A stretch of DNA of 64,000 nucleotides from an uncultured Bacteroides sp. (GTDB taxonomy: Bacteria; Bacteroidota; Bacteroidia; Bacteroidales; Bacteroidaceae). The notes below the pieces were generated by a model that had not been told where the DNA came from, ran no database searches, and saw only the letters and a program-made list of their open reading frames with translations. Below, piece by piece: positions 44,428-54,387 of the stretch. The number at the start of each line of letters is the position of its first letter. Position 1 is the stretch's first letter. Both the position numbers and the translations under genes were made by a program. Location: contig CAUHML010000004.1 of assembly GCA_959606905.1 (NCBI GenBank), forward strand, positions 53,463 to 117,462, read 5' to 3'.

Positions 44428-45309
44428 TTATTCGTCAAATTTTCTACCAAGGATTTCTACACCCTCATTAGAATATGAGTTCATGATACCACCCCAAGGG
44501 CTGAAAGTTAACTCACCAAAATAGATTTTGCCGTTGAAATCATAGAGATCAACTCTGACAAATTCAAAATCACTGGAAAGCTTCTCTGCTAGAATTACCA
44601 TTTCCTTTAGATGCTCTGGCTTAGGAGGAATACTTGCAGGCATAAACTCTGGTTTGGTGTAAGGAAGTTGTTGCCAATTGGTATCTAGTGTACAATACTT
44701 TGCTCCAGACTCACGTTCGCAAACAACAAAAACATCTGCCACCTTACCCTTGATACAATGAAACTTATAATCAGTAGGAAGAACAGAGCCATCACCCATC
44801 AATTCCTCTGCTAAAATCATTGGCTTAATAGCACAATAATGAGGTTCGGTATTGCGAAGATGTGATGCTCCCTCAAGAGTTGCATTCATTTCCTTAATGA
44901 CAACAGGAATGTTCATCTTTAATTTGTCGGTACAGATGTAGTGTCCTCCACTACCGTTATTAGCCTTCAAGATAAAGTGGTCAGGAAGCTGATCAAACGG
45001 GATCTGATTGGCATTCTCCCAAACACCATATTGTTTGAGAAGAATATCTTCAAGCCCCTTAGCCTTAACATACTCACGCACCTTTACCTTGTCAGCATAG
45101 TCTGCATATTTCAAAAAATCCTTAGAAAGCATTGCAGAGAGTATTCTTTCTGACAGATCTTTCGGGTGTTTGAAATTTGGTAAATGATGACGATGGCTAT
45201 AATAACGCATTGTATAGTTCACACGCTGACCTAACACATTAGCGACAAAATCACCTAACCAAGAATTAAACCGGCTTCTCCGATTACCTTTATCTTCTAC
45301 TACTGGCAT
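44428..45309 (-). CDS. TupA-like ATP-grasp protein
   Basis: A protein of 293 residues. The ATP-binding glycine loop L-K-A-N-N-G-S-G-G near 112-120, I-L-A-E-E-L-M near 165, D-Y-K-F-H-C near 182 and F-V-R-V-D-L-Y-D near 247 match the TupA-type ATP-grasp domain named for teichuronopeptide biosynthesis. Such enzymes may attach an amino acid or peptide to a sugar, which would fit the CapA-like gene 8 bases downstream. Some databases label them glycosyltransferases. Confidence 0.85.
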   Translation of the reverse strand: MPVVEDKGNRRSRFNSWLGDFVANVLGQRVNYTMRYYSHRHHLPNFKHPKDLSERILSAMLSKDFLKYADYADKVKVREYVKAKGLEDILLKQYGVWENANQIPFDQLPDHFILKANNGSGGHYICTDKLKMNIPVVIKEMNATLEGASHLRNTEPHYCAIKPMILAEELMGDGSVLPTDYKFHCIKGKVADVFVVCERESGAKYCTLDTNWQQLPYTKPEFMPASIPPKPEHLKEMVILAEKLSSDFEFVRVDLYDFNGKIYFGELTFSPWGGIMNSYSNEGVEILGRKFDE

Positions 45310-45311
45310 AA

Positions 45312-46535
45312 TTATTTATTTTTGTAATACTTGTAAAATTTAATTGCACATGGCAAAACCTCTATCATATAATTCTCTATAAGATTATATTTATCTAGTA
45401 ATTTAAACCGACTCACAACAACCTTATAGGTATACTTTTTCATTATTCGTCTTTGTTTATGATATACAGCACCTCCTGAAATGATAGAATAGATATGTTT
45501 TCTCCATACAGGGAAACTTAGCTCTTTAACAAAAGTCTTATATGACTCCTCATAAACATTCTTATAATTTGCATGATTCTTTATAATATCCGACAGCCTA
45601 CCAACAAAGCTTTTAATATCTTTGTGTGAAATAATGAAACCATTAGTTCCATCTCGAATAATCTCTTGATTAGCTATCCTGAAATCAGACACAATTGGAA
45701 TACATCCTATCCTCATTGCCTCTAATAAAGCCATTGGAAATCCCTCCCTACGAGAAGGGGCAAGGAATACATTACAAGAAGCTATAATTTCAGCAGCCTG
45801 CTGTTGAGGAATAAGTCCAGTGACTATTACTCTTTCATCATTCGGTAATATCAAACGAATATCTTTGAAAGGCTGGAACTTCTTAAGCGGAGGAGTTGTA
45901 ATGCCCAACCAATAAAATTCGAAAGGTAAATTAGATTTGCATAACTCATTAACAATTGGTACAACTACATCTGGGGACTTACTAGCAGCAGATCCACCGG
46001 CAAAAACAATCTTGATCTTCTCTGCTGTCATTTTCGCTTGTCTCTTAGTGGCCGAATCTGGATTATCAGTCACAGAGTTAAACACAACCTTAATTTTATC
46101 ACTATTTTTTATTCCAAAACGATGACTTATGTAATTCTTACAACTACTGGATAAAGCGATAATATTGTCAATATACTCACTATTAAATGCAGCATTATCA
46201 CAATCCATTGTACCTAAAGAGTGTGATACTGTTATCAATCGTGTTTTATTATCTATAAATGCAGCCAATAAAGACATAATATGAGAATTACTATTAATTA
46301 TTACATCGTAATTTTCAATCAATAATTTACTTAAGATATTTGAAGCATCACCGAATTTATAAATGTTAATTCCATATGTGGAATATGTCTTCACATACCC
46401 CTGATACGATTTAATATTCTCATCAACCAATAGATGGACCTCATTCTCTTTATTCAAAAGACTACACAATTCTCTATTGAAAGATGGTATTCCTGCATTC
46501 GGAGTCACAGATGAGGTTGCTAATAGTATTTTCAT
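45312..46535 (-). CDS. Glycosyltransferase, GT4 family
   Basis: A protein of 407 residues. T-P-N-A-G-I-P-S-F-N-R-E-L near 13-25 is the acceptor-side start; the C-terminal domain has I-V-F-A-G-G-S-A-A-S-K-S-P near 173 and A-P-S-R-R-E-G-F-P-M-A-L-L-E-A near 256-270, the E-x7-E motif of retaining GT4 enzymes. It lies two bases before the ATP-grasp gene. Confidence 0.9.
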   Translation of the reverse strand: MKILLATSSVTPNAGIPSFNRELCSLLNKENEVHLLVDENIKSYQGYVKTYSTYGINIYKFGDASNILSKLLIENYDVIINSNSHIMSLLAAFIDNKTRLITVSHSLGTMDCDNAAFNSEYIDNIIALSSSCKNYISHRFGIKNSDKIKVVFNSVTDNPDSATKRQAKMTAEKIKIVFAGGSAASKSPDVVVPIVNELCKSNLPFEFYWLGITTPPLKKFQPFKDIRLILPNDERVIVTGLIPQQQAAEIIASCNVFLAPSRREGFPMALLEAMRIGCIPIVSDFRIANQEIIRDGTNGFIISHKDIKSFVGRLSDIIKNHANYKNVYEESYKTFVKELSFPVWRKHIYSIISGGAVYHKQRRIMKKYTYKVVVSRFKLLDKYNLIENYMIEVLPCAIKFYKYYKNK

Positions 46536-46714
46536 AAATCTTCAAATATTGCTTCTATTCTATATACAAATATCTATCATAGAATTTTATTTATAGTTTC
46601 CCACGAAAAGTGTTGGAAACTAAGCCATAATCCAATTCCCCTAATACTATCATAAAAAAAATCAAGCACAACATTCTCTTGATATTCATTTCTCATGATA
46701 TAACTGAATTTTCA

Positions 46715-47275
46715 TTATTTTGCCAAACGATTTCGGATCAACTTAGCAGGAGCCCCTCCAATTATGGAATAAGGCGGATAATCTTTTGTAACAACCGATC
46801 CCATTCCAACAATTGTTCCTTTCGATATGTGACGTCCAGGAGTTATCAGTGTATTCATTCCTATCCAACAATCATCTTCGATAATAGTCTTTTTCGGAGG
46901 ATAACAACCTTGATCATTTAATGGAACATCAGTCCTTTCAAAAATATGATTCTTATCAAGGATAAAACAATTTCGACTCAGAATAACATGGCTTCCAATA
47001 ACAGTATTTCCTGGAATAGAAGTATTTGCTCCTATTCCAGATTCATCACCCATTTCAATATTACGGCCCGATGCAAAGTGAACTTTTCGGTTAATAGTCC
47101 TAATATGCCCGCATTTCTTAAAAATACGTTTAACACAAAATATTCGTACCCAATTACTTCCTCTCCCCAATGGTCTAACAACACAATAGGAATCTGGTAA
47201 ATACTGAGCAAAACCATAGTAGACAGCCAAAAAGAATAATTGGCTCAATCGAATTGTTTTTCCGTATATTTTCAT
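46715..47275 (-). CDS. Left-handed beta-helix O-acetyltransferase
   Basis: A protein of 186 residues. Hexapeptide repeats in two blocks: G-I-G-A-N-T-S-I-P-G-N-T-V-I-G near 79-93, and I-E-D-D-C-W-I-G-M-N-T-L-I-T-P-G near 131, then G-S-V-V-T-K-D-Y-P-P-Y-S-I-I-G-G-A-P-A. This is the CatB/WcaF-type acetyltransferase pattern. It probably O-acetylates the repeat unit. A 179-base gap follows on the minus strand, with nothing recognised. Confidence 0.88.
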   Translation of the reverse strand: MKIYGKTIRLSQLFFLAVYYGFAQYLPDSYCVVRPLGRGSNWVRIFCVKRIFKKCGHIRTINRKVHFASGRNIEMGDESGIGANTSIPGNTVIGSHVILSRNCFILDKNHIFERTDVPLNDQGCYPPKKTIIEDDCWIGMNTLITPGRHISKGTIVGMGSVVTKDYPPYSIIGGAPAKLIRNRLAK

Positions 47276-47284
47276 AATTAATTA

Positions 47285-48370
47285 TTATGCTAATTCTACA
47301 AACAGACGAGCGACATTTTCGATTCTATAATCATCCAAAAAATCAATATTATGCTGTCCTGAATAATCTCCTTCATAGAAACTCAAGAAGAGTGAAGGAT
47401 CAGAGAATTCATTAGGCACATCAAGGATAGGACGGCCTGCGATTCCATAATCGATTAGTTTACTAGGTGTCTGTACGTTAGATGGGTTAGTAATATTGAT
47501 AAGGAAGTCTGCTTTGCTACACTCCCATACTACATCCTTACGCCCCTTACCTATAATATACTCTATCTGACCATTAGATTCCTTCACATATTTCATTTCA
47601 AGGGGTGTACGCATCATCATGATAAACTTATATGGCTTATCAAACTTCAGTAGATAGTCCATAAATGCATGAGGATCACGAACTCCCGGATAAATTGAAC
47701 CCATAAAAAGGAAAGTTGGAATGTCATTTTTCTTATATTCTTTAATAGGAGTCTTTGAAAAATCAAAGCCTTGAGGTATCACTCGAATCTTATCCCAATA
47801 CTGCTCATAATATCCTTTATAACTCTCTTTTGTAGGAACAACAATATAGTCACACATCGAACACCACATATCTTCAAAATATTTCATAAACTTTGGGGCC
47901 TTAATAAATGGATTAAGCATAAAAGGATCACCACAGTCACAAATCCATATTTTCGGGAAAATCTCTGAATAATGTTTCTTAGCTCGTGCCGCACCACTAT
48001 GAATAGAATGAGGATAGGCAATAGTAATCAACATATCCATATCCGGATTCTCCTTAATAATTTTATCTACAGCATAATGAAATTCACACTGCGGCCACAT
48101 GAGTAGACGGTGAAAAAAATGGTACATGAATTTGTCAAAGAGATTGTATCTATGCGTCTCATCATCTGCGGAAGTTGCAAACCTAGGGTTAATGTCCCTC
48201 CTCTTCACACCAGTCTCTTTCTCATACTGTGTATAGTCATATTTTCCTTGAACTGTATAGAGAACAACCTCATGTCCCATTTTTACAAGTTGCTCAGACA
48301 ATTCCGTAGTGCGAAATGCACGAGGTCCCTGTGCAGGATATGCATGATTTGATATTATTAAGATTTTCAT
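47285..48370 (-). CDS. Glycosyltransferase, GT4-like
   Basis: A protein of 361 residues. N-terminus I-I-S-N-H-A-Y-P-A-Q-G-P-R-A-F-R near 5-20 and a mid-region W-I-C-D-C-G-D-P-F near 143. F-L-F-M-G-S-I-Y-P-G-V-R-D-P near 218 marks the C-terminal GT-B domain, which ends with S-K-L-I-D-Y-G-I-A-G-R-P near 304. Start overlaps the polymerase gene stop as ATGA. Confidence 0.8.
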   Translation of the reverse strand: MKILIISNHAYPAQGPRAFRTTELSEQLVKMGHEVVLYTVQGKYDYTQYEKETGVKRRDINPRFATSADDETHRYNLFDKFMYHFFHRLLMWPQCEFHYAVDKIIKENPDMDMLITIAYPHSIHSGAARAKKHYSEIFPKIWICDCGDPFMLNPFIKAPKFMKYFEDMWCSMCDYIVVPTKESYKGYYEQYWDKIRVIPQGFDFSKTPIKEYKKNDIPTFLFMGSIYPGVRDPHAFMDYLLKFDKPYKFIMMMRTPLEMKYVKESNGQIEYIIGKGRKDVVWECSKADFLINITNPSNVQTPSKLIDYGIAGRPILDVPNEFSDPSLFLSFYEGDYSGQHNIDFLDDYRIENVARLFVELA

Positions 48371-49578
48371 AAGAAAAGATATTTGATTACAGTTAATGGA
48401 GCTGGAAAAATATACAAATATAATTCAGAAATTGCACTCATTCGTCTACACCAATAAAGAAGAGAATAAGCATAAAGGAAAGGTACTACATTAAAGTATT
48501 TATCGTATTTTTTTAAGCTTCCATAGTTGTAAGCCCACACTATCACCAACATAGGAGTTACTAATGCTTTAAATCTCCCCATTGAAGGAATGCCGGAAAG
48601 AAAGTTGGTTATAGCAGCCAATGCAAGCATAATAGTCAAAGCATGTCCTGCACACTTATCCCGATTAATTTCCTTGCGATTGAGGATGAGCAAATAAGAC
48701 AACAGTATCTGAAAATACCCAGGTAATGCTATTAAAAAGTCTGCATAAGCCTTTCCATATTCACTTATGCCACTTAATCTTTCCTGTGCCATCTCTGACT
48801 CAGTATATGACCATATTTGATTCTGCAAAAATTGAGGCAGCAAATAGGAATAATCGTTCAGAATATCAAGATAGGATACAGCTGAGACAAATGAAGAAAC
48901 AATGAAAAGTCCAATCGTAATAGTCTGAAACCGATTAAGTAACAAGGCAATCGCCATTATCGCCACCCAAATAACAGAAGTTCCATGAACCAAAGGCAGC
49001 AATATTAACAGGGGTAATTTTTTATAGTTCTTGTCTACAAATACACTGAGTGCCACATAAACTCCTATCCAAGCAGCTGTCCAAAAGCGAACACCATTAA
49101 TATTATAGATTGGATTACTATAACAAAACATGAATAGCAACACATAGAAAACAATGTTGTTACTAACATTATTGTAACGCAAAAAAATCTTCAGCGACTT
49201 AATATAAAAGAATCCAAATACCGCAGCATATATAAAATACGTCCAATGGTAATTATTTGTAAATCGTCCGACAAAAAAATTCACCGTCAATGTATATATA
49301 TCCTTGATATTCGACTCAAAAGTGAAGTACTCGTTGATTTCCCTCATGTATTGGGACCATGTATAATTATGCTCAATCATGAATTCTTCAACATATCTAA
49401 ACGAATCGGCAGCTTCGCTTATGGCACAAAAGCCAATCCCAAATATAAGAAACCAAGCATATAGGAACTTATGCGAAACTCCATCCCTTATATCTTTCAG
49501 CGAAGTAATCGCCAAAATAAATGGATTGAGAATAAATAATAGGAGTTTGTTCCTTATTATTTTATCATTTCTTATCAT
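48367..49578 (-). CDS. EpsG-like polysaccharide polymerase (Wzy role)
   Basis: A protein of 403 residues with about ten to eleven membrane segments. It resembles EpsG-family membrane proteins (early F-R-Y-V-E-E-F, then N-G-V-R-F-W-T-A-A-W near 162 and L-P-L-V-H-G-T-S-V-I-W near 196, with a conserved His). It is the only candidate polymerase in the locus and sits directly after the flippase gene. Confidence 0.8.
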   Translation of the reverse strand: MIRNDKIIRNKLLLFILNPFILAITSLKDIRDGVSHKFLYAWFLIFGIGFCAISEAADSFRYVEEFMIEHNYTWSQYMREINEYFTFESNIKDIYTLTVNFFVGRFTNNYHWTYFIYAAVFGFFYIKSLKIFLRYNNVSNNIVFYVLLFMFCYSNPIYNINGVRFWTAAWIGVYVALSVFVDKNYKKLPLLILLPLVHGTSVIWVAIMAIALLLNRFQTITIGLFIVSSFVSAVSYLDILNDYSYLLPQFLQNQIWSYTESEMAQERLSGISEYGKAYADFLIALPGYFQILLSYLLILNRKEINRDKCAGHALTIMLALAAITNFLSGIPSMGRFKALVTPMLVIVWAYNYGSLKKYDKYFNVVPFLYAYSLLYWCRRMSAISELYLYIFPAPLTVIKYLFL

Positions 49579-49602
49579 CTCTACTTATGAATTATTAAGA
49601 AA

Positions 49603-51108
49603 CTAAGGGAGAACTTTTATTACAGACGCTAATCTTGAACCTTTTTTCAGAAACCCACTAACAATATCCCTATAAGTAACTTTACTAATCCAGCACAAGA
49701 TATAGTAATCAATCAAAAATAACCCAAAGCTGAGGAAAAGTGTTGTAAATTTATTCATTTCTACAAAATGAATAAAAAGAAACGGGGGAACACAAGCCAA
49801 CACTGAAATAATAGTTAATATTAGCATCGGTTTTGGTGGAATCAAATCTGTAATCTTCTTATGTGCATAGCTTACAATAACTTTCATCAAAAGCCATATT
49901 TTAAATAATAGGCACAATTCTGAAGTAATCGCAACATATACAGCAGAATCACATATTGTACAAACGATGTATTCAGCAATCACAATAACAAATGCTGCAA
50001 CCATATGTACATTCGCATATGCACTAGTCTTACCGATAGCAAGAATAATCGGATAAAATGGAATAATATAAAAAAGTCCGCTCAAATTCTTAATAACAAA
50101 ATAAATCGATGATTGAGCATACATATCTCCATACATACAGGTCATTATCGGTCTTGCGAAGAATACACTAAATATCAATATCGGGAAAATAAGCTTTGCT
50201 GATTTCAAAAGAGCAGAATTCCAAATATTAAGAGTTTCATTCCCCATACCTTCTCCCTTGTCCATGCCTGAAAATACAGGTAAAAGAACGGTAGAAATCG
50301 ACCCCAAGATCATTCCGACAAATGGAAGTTCCATAAATCCGTTTGAAAATTCTGCAAAGGTTTCGTTTCCAAAATATCTACTAATAAAGAATTGGTTTGC
50401 AGAAGAAGGTATTACTCCCCATAATGACGCATATAAAAGCGGAAGTGCAAACTTAAAGACTTGTTTATAGGTCAAAGATGACTTCAAATGTTCTACCTCT
50501 TTTACAGGCCATGACTTCAGATAAAGTGCAAAAAAGAATGTAATCAGAGAAGCAACATCAAATCCAATAATCGCATGTATATAGTTTCCAGAGAATATTA
50601 TCACTGGCAAAACAATACAAATGATAATAAGTATTCTTGTAGCAATTGTATAATATGTTAAATATTTAGTTTTGCGAAATGATGCATAAATTGCATCTAG
50701 TCCCATAGTAGGCAATAAAAGGAATGGTGTTGGAGAAAACACTATCAAAGCCATCTTCAGATCCGGATTATTCATTACTAATGCAATAGGTCCTGCAAAG
50801 CACAGAAGAAAAAGAGAAAATACTGCTCCCAGAATAAAGAAGATTTTCGTCACCTTGGAAATAATATCTTTTGAATACTCTATTGCAAATTTTGGCAAAA
50901 AATATGCATATGCCTTAGGCAGACCAAGTGTAAAAACAGCAAGAAGGGTATTATACACATACATCACTTGCTTATATGTTCCGTAATCTCCTTTATCGAA
51001 GAATCGACTCAAAATCATCGGACTAACGATACCTACAATAAACGAAAAGAAACCACCTATGGCTACCCAAACTGCTTGTTTGGAATTTGATGTCTGCTCT
51101 TGTGACAT
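49603..51108 (-). CDS. wzx: Polysaccharide flippase (Wzx, MATE/MOP superfamily)
   Basis: A protein of 501 residues, with about 14 membrane segments. It opens with a soluble stretch and then V-W-V-A-I-G-G-F-F-S-F-I-V-G-I-V-S-P. Motif-like K-G-D-Y-G-T-Y-K near 39 resembles the F-G-x-Y-type motif of Wzx proteins. It moves undecaprenyl-linked repeat units across the inner membrane. It is one base away from the acetyltransferase gene upstream. Confidence 0.88.
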   Translation of the reverse strand: MSQEQTSNSKQAVWVAIGGFFSFIVGIVSPMILSRFFDKGDYGTYKQVMYVYNTLLAVFTLGLPKAYAYFLPKFAIEYSKDIISKVTKIFFILGAVFSLFLLCFAGPIALVMNNPDLKMALIVFSPTPFLLLPTMGLDAIYASFRKTKYLTYYTIATRILIIICIVLPVIIFSGNYIHAIIGFDVASLITFFFALYLKSWPVKEVEHLKSSLTYKQVFKFALPLLYASLWGVIPSSANQFFISRYFGNETFAEFSNGFMELPFVGMILGSISTVLLPVFSGMDKGEGMGNETLNIWNSALLKSAKLIFPILIFSVFFARPIMTCMYGDMYAQSSIYFVIKNLSGLFYIIPFYPIILAIGKTSAYANVHMVAAFVIVIAEYIVCTICDSAVYVAITSELCLLFKIWLLMKVIVSYAHKKITDLIPPKPMLILTIISVLACVPPFLFIHFVEMNKFTTLFLSFGLFLIDYYILCWISKVTYRDIVSGFLKKGSRLASVIKVLP

Positions 51109-51720
51109 TTATATATCTAAGTATTTCTTTCTAACAGATTCGAATTCTTCCTTCGGTATATATCCATAATATTCATTTTCTAAATGCCAAGGTCGAAAAC
51201 TATCCTTATCAAGATATTTCACTATTTTAGCAGGTACTCCAGCCAATATGCAAAAACCTTCAGGAAAACTTTTGGTTACTACTGCACCAGCTGCCACAAT
51301 CGTCCTCGGTCCCAGGATGACACCCGCTGTAACAACACTATTCATACCGATCCAAGAGTAATCTCCTATTGTTATCGGTGCCGCATTATATTTCCTTTGA
51401 TCATAAATATCATGGTTTGCGCTAAGGATTCCCACATTCGGCCCGAATTGAACATAGTCTCCAATATAAACTGTGCCTGCTCCCTGAATGTAACACCCAG
51501 GTCGTGCTATTGTTGCATTACAGCCTACATAGACTTTTCTTGCATTTGCAATTGTACATGTCGGATGTACTGGATAATATCCCGCTTTGCTACAATTACC
51601 TGTTAGTCTAAATCTTACATAGTTCCAATAAGACTGATTATGTACTCCCGAACTTACAGACTTAACATATGAAGAGTAGAAAGGAATTAACACTTTAATA
51701 ATTCTCTTTACAAAATTCAT
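51109..51720 (-). CDS. Left-handed beta-helix acyltransferase
   Basis: A protein of 203 residues. Hexapeptide repeats: V-Y-V-G-C-N-A-T-I-A-R-P-G near 67, V-Y-I-G-D-Y-V-Q-F-G-P-N-V near 84-96, then the catalytic-type S-A-N-H-D-I-Y-D near 98. I-G-D-Y-S-W-I-G-M-N-S-V-V-T-A-G-V near 117 and G-A-V-V-T-K-S-F-P-E-G follow. Second O-acyltransferase of the locus. Confidence 0.88.
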   Translation of the reverse strand: MNFVKRIIKVLIPFYSSYVKSVSSGVHNQSYWNYVRFRLTGNCSKAGYYPVHPTCTIANARKVYVGCNATIARPGCYIQGAGTVYIGDYVQFGPNVGILSANHDIYDQRKYNAAPITIGDYSWIGMNSVVTAGVILGPRTIVAAGAVVTKSFPEGFCILAGVPAKIVKYLDKDSFRPWHLENEYYGYIPKEEFESVRKKYLDI

Positions 51721-51870
51721 TTCTATTACAAAATACTGATTAAAAATATTCTAATTATTTCATTTGTTAAGACATTATCTTACCTTATTTATTCTAACCG
51801 ACCTATTCATATCTAAAAGAAACTAATTGAACAATATGAATAATATTATCCAATTAGTATCCTTTTTTAA

Positions 51871-53094
51871 TTAGATATGGTATCTTCCCTCCAACGGACA
51901 AATATTACAACAATCAAGAACTACTTTCCCTTTAAGTTTGTCCCAGTTAAGTTTGATGTGGTCATGCTTAACAAGAATAACAACCATCTCTATATCATCC
52001 AAAAACTCATCAAAATTGCTGTATTGGTTATCAGCAATCTTATGGTTCTCAAGGAACGGATCATAACAACGAAGTGGACGTGCAAGATGACGTTCCTGAG
52101 CCTCTAACATTTGAAGAGCCGGTGACTCACGATAATCATCAACATTCTCTTTATAAGTGAGACCATAAAGACCTACTTTACGATTATCAGTGATACCATT
52201 CTCTTTCATAATCTCATAGATACGATTTAAGACAAAAGCAGGCTGTGAGTCATTAGTCTTCATAGACTCGTCAATAACTTTAGCAAGCTGCGGATAATCC
52301 CCAACAAGGAACCAAGGATCAACAGAGATACAATGACCACCTACACCAGGGCCTGGTTGAAGAATGTTTACACGAGGATGCATATTACAAATACGAATAA
52401 TCTCGTAAACGTCCATATTATCATGACGACATATCCGTGCAAGTTCATTAGCAAAAGCGATGTTTACAGCACGAAAAGTATTCTCAACGACCTTAGTCAT
52501 CTCCGCTGTACGAATATCAGTAACAACAATATCACCTTGACAGAAGCTCGCATAATACTTTTTTACTTTCTCACCAATTTCGCGAGAATCTGCACCAACA
52601 GTGCGATTATTATGAAGAAGTTCGTAAACCATATTACCAGGAATAATACGTTCAGGAGCATGTACAAGATTAATATCTTCACCTATATTAAACCCATTTT
52701 CTTCAATAACTGGACGTACATAGCGATCAATGGTACCAGGACTAACAGTTGATTCAATAACTACAGTTGCCCCCTTGGGACAAACTTTCATTACTTCCTT
52801 AACGGCAGCCACTACATAGCAAGCATCAACTTTCTTTGAAAATTTGTCATATGGAGTAGGAACCGACACAATGTACATGTCTGTTTTCTGATACTCTGTA
52901 GTAAACTTAATGCCAGCTTTGAGAGCACTTTGAAAAAGTTCATCAAGACCATTCTCTTTAAAAGTAGTACGACCTGCATTGAGTGTTTCAACAAGTTGCT
53001 TATTATAGTCAGTACCAATGACCTCAACTCCATGAGAAGCCATCATGAGGGCAGTCGGAAGCCCGATATACCCCAATCCTATTACATTAATCAT
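51871..53094 (-). CDS. wecC: UDP-N-acetyl-D-mannosamine dehydrogenase (WecC-like)
   Basis: A protein of 407 residues. Rossmann start V-I-G-L-G-Y-I-G-L-P-T-A near 4-15, E-S-T-V-S-P-G-T near 114, and the catalytic cysteine in P-G-V-G-G-H-C-I-S-V-D-P near 252. A second NAD-binding-like domain ends the protein. The G-G-H-C-I-x-V-D-P form is that of the WecC/CapL group rather than of UDP-glucose dehydrogenase. With WecB upstream it would make UDP-ManNAcA. A 150-base A+T-rich gap follows. Confidence 0.87.
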   Translation of the reverse strand: MINVIGLGYIGLPTALMMASHGVEVIGTDYNKQLVETLNAGRTTFKENGLDELFQSALKAGIKFTTEYQKTDMYIVSVPTPYDKFSKKVDACYVVAAVKEVMKVCPKGATVVIESTVSPGTIDRYVRPVIEENGFNIGEDINLVHAPERIIPGNMVYELLHNNRTVGADSREIGEKVKKYYASFCQGDIVVTDIRTAEMTKVVENTFRAVNIAFANELARICRHDNMDVYEIIRICNMHPRVNILQPGPGVGGHCISVDPWFLVGDYPQLAKVIDESMKTNDSQPAFVLNRIYEIMKENGITDNRKVGLYGLTYKENVDDYRESPALQMLEAQERHLARPLRCYDPFLENHKIADNQYSNFDEFLDDIEMVVILVKHDHIKLNWDKLKGKVVLDCCNICPLEGRYHI

Positions 53095-53144
53095 AAGTTT
53101 GATTTTAATATTTTTTATTTGTTTTCTCTATTATTAGAATAAGA

Positions 53145-54323
53145 TTAGCAGACTTCATAACGTTCAATCTCCTTGCCTGCTAGTACGTCTGCAATTCTGC
53201 GACAAGCCTGTCCGTCACCATAAGGATTGACAGCTTTACTCATTGCTTCATATGCCACCGCATCATCGAGAAGAGTGCTAACCTCATTCATAATCTTGTC
53301 GTAATCTGTACCAACAAGATGAACGGTACCAGAAGCTAGAGCTTCAGGACGTTCAGTGGTATCGCGCATAACGAGTACCGGTTTACCAAGTCCTGGAGCC
53401 TCTTCCTGAATTCCGCCTGAATCAGTGAGAACAATAGTAGCCTTGCTCATGAGATATACAAACTCGAGATACTGTAGCGGTTCGATGAAAAAGAAATTTG
53501 ACCGAGTGAGTTCCTCACCAAATACTTCGTGTATAGGCTTACGTACGTTAGGATTAAGATGCATAGGATATACGAAATCAATCCCAGAATACTTTTCAGA
53601 GAGATCTTTCATAGCAGTAACCATACGAATGAATCCGTCACCAAAATTTTCTCTTCTGTGCCCAGTGATAAGTACAAGTTTACGGCAATCGGTAAGACGA
53701 GTTACATTATAACCGGCACGCATAAGTATATCGTCTTGCTTCTTTGCAAGAATCTCATCTTTTTTGAGCCTATTTACTACCATGTGAAGGGCATCAATAA
53801 CAGTATTACCTGTTACATAAATGTTACCGTGAGCCTTTTCTTCAAGAAGATTTTTCTCAGAGAGAGGAGTTGGAGAGAAATTGTAGGTAGCGATACGCCC
53901 AGTAATCTGACGGTTCATCTCTTCCGGCCATGGACTGTAAATATTATGAGTACGAAGGCCTGCCTCTACATGCCCTACAGGAATCTGTGCATAAAACGCA
54001 GCAAGTGCACTCGCGGTAGAAGTAGTGGTGTCACCATGTACAAGTACTACATCAGGATGACATTCTTTGAACACATCACGAAGACCTGTAAGAACACGTG
54101 CAGTCACATCAGTCAGATCTTGGCCCTGCTTCATGATATTCAAGTCATAATCAGGCTTCACGTCAAAAAGATTAAGAACTTGATCAAGCATTTCACGATG
54201 CTGGCCTGTAACACAAACGATTGTTTCAAATTCATTATTTCTCTTCTGAAACTCTTTAACAAGAGGACACATTTTAATTGCCTCTGGTCGTGTTCCGAAG
54301 ATTAACATAATTTTTTTTCTCAT
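53145..54323 (-). CDS. wecB: UDP-N-acetylglucosamine 2-epimerase, non-hydrolysing (WecB-like)
   Basis: A protein of 392 residues. I-F-G-T-R-P-E-A-I-K near 8-17, V-H-G-D-T-T-T near 95, H-V-E-A-G-L-R-T near 117, I-T-G-H-R-R-E-N-F-G near 219 and T-D-S-G-G-I-Q-E-E near 300 are the family hallmarks. Converts UDP-GlcNAc to UDP-ManNAc, feeding the WecC-like dehydrogenase 50 bases downstream. Confidence 0.93.
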   Translation of the reverse strand: MRKKIMLIFGTRPEAIKMCPLVKEFQKRNNEFETIVCVTGQHREMLDQVLNLFDVKPDYDLNIMKQGQDLTDVTARVLTGLRDVFKECHPDVVLVHGDTTTSTASALAAFYAQIPVGHVEAGLRTHNIYSPWPEEMNRQITGRIATYNFSPTPLSEKNLLEEKAHGNIYVTGNTVIDALHMVVNRLKKDEILAKKQDDILMRAGYNVTRLTDCRKLVLITGHRRENFGDGFIRMVTAMKDLSEKYSGIDFVYPMHLNPNVRKPIHEVFGEELTRSNFFFIEPLQYLEFVYLMSKATIVLTDSGGIQEEAPGLGKPVLVMRDTTERPEALASGTVHLVGTDYDKIMNEVSTLLDDAVAYEAMSKAVNPYGDGQACRRIADVLAGKEIERYEVC

Positions 54324-54387
54324 ATTATTTGTTTATTCAAACTTTGTCAAAACGTAAAACGTAATGTATAAAAGAAAAGTGATTCAA

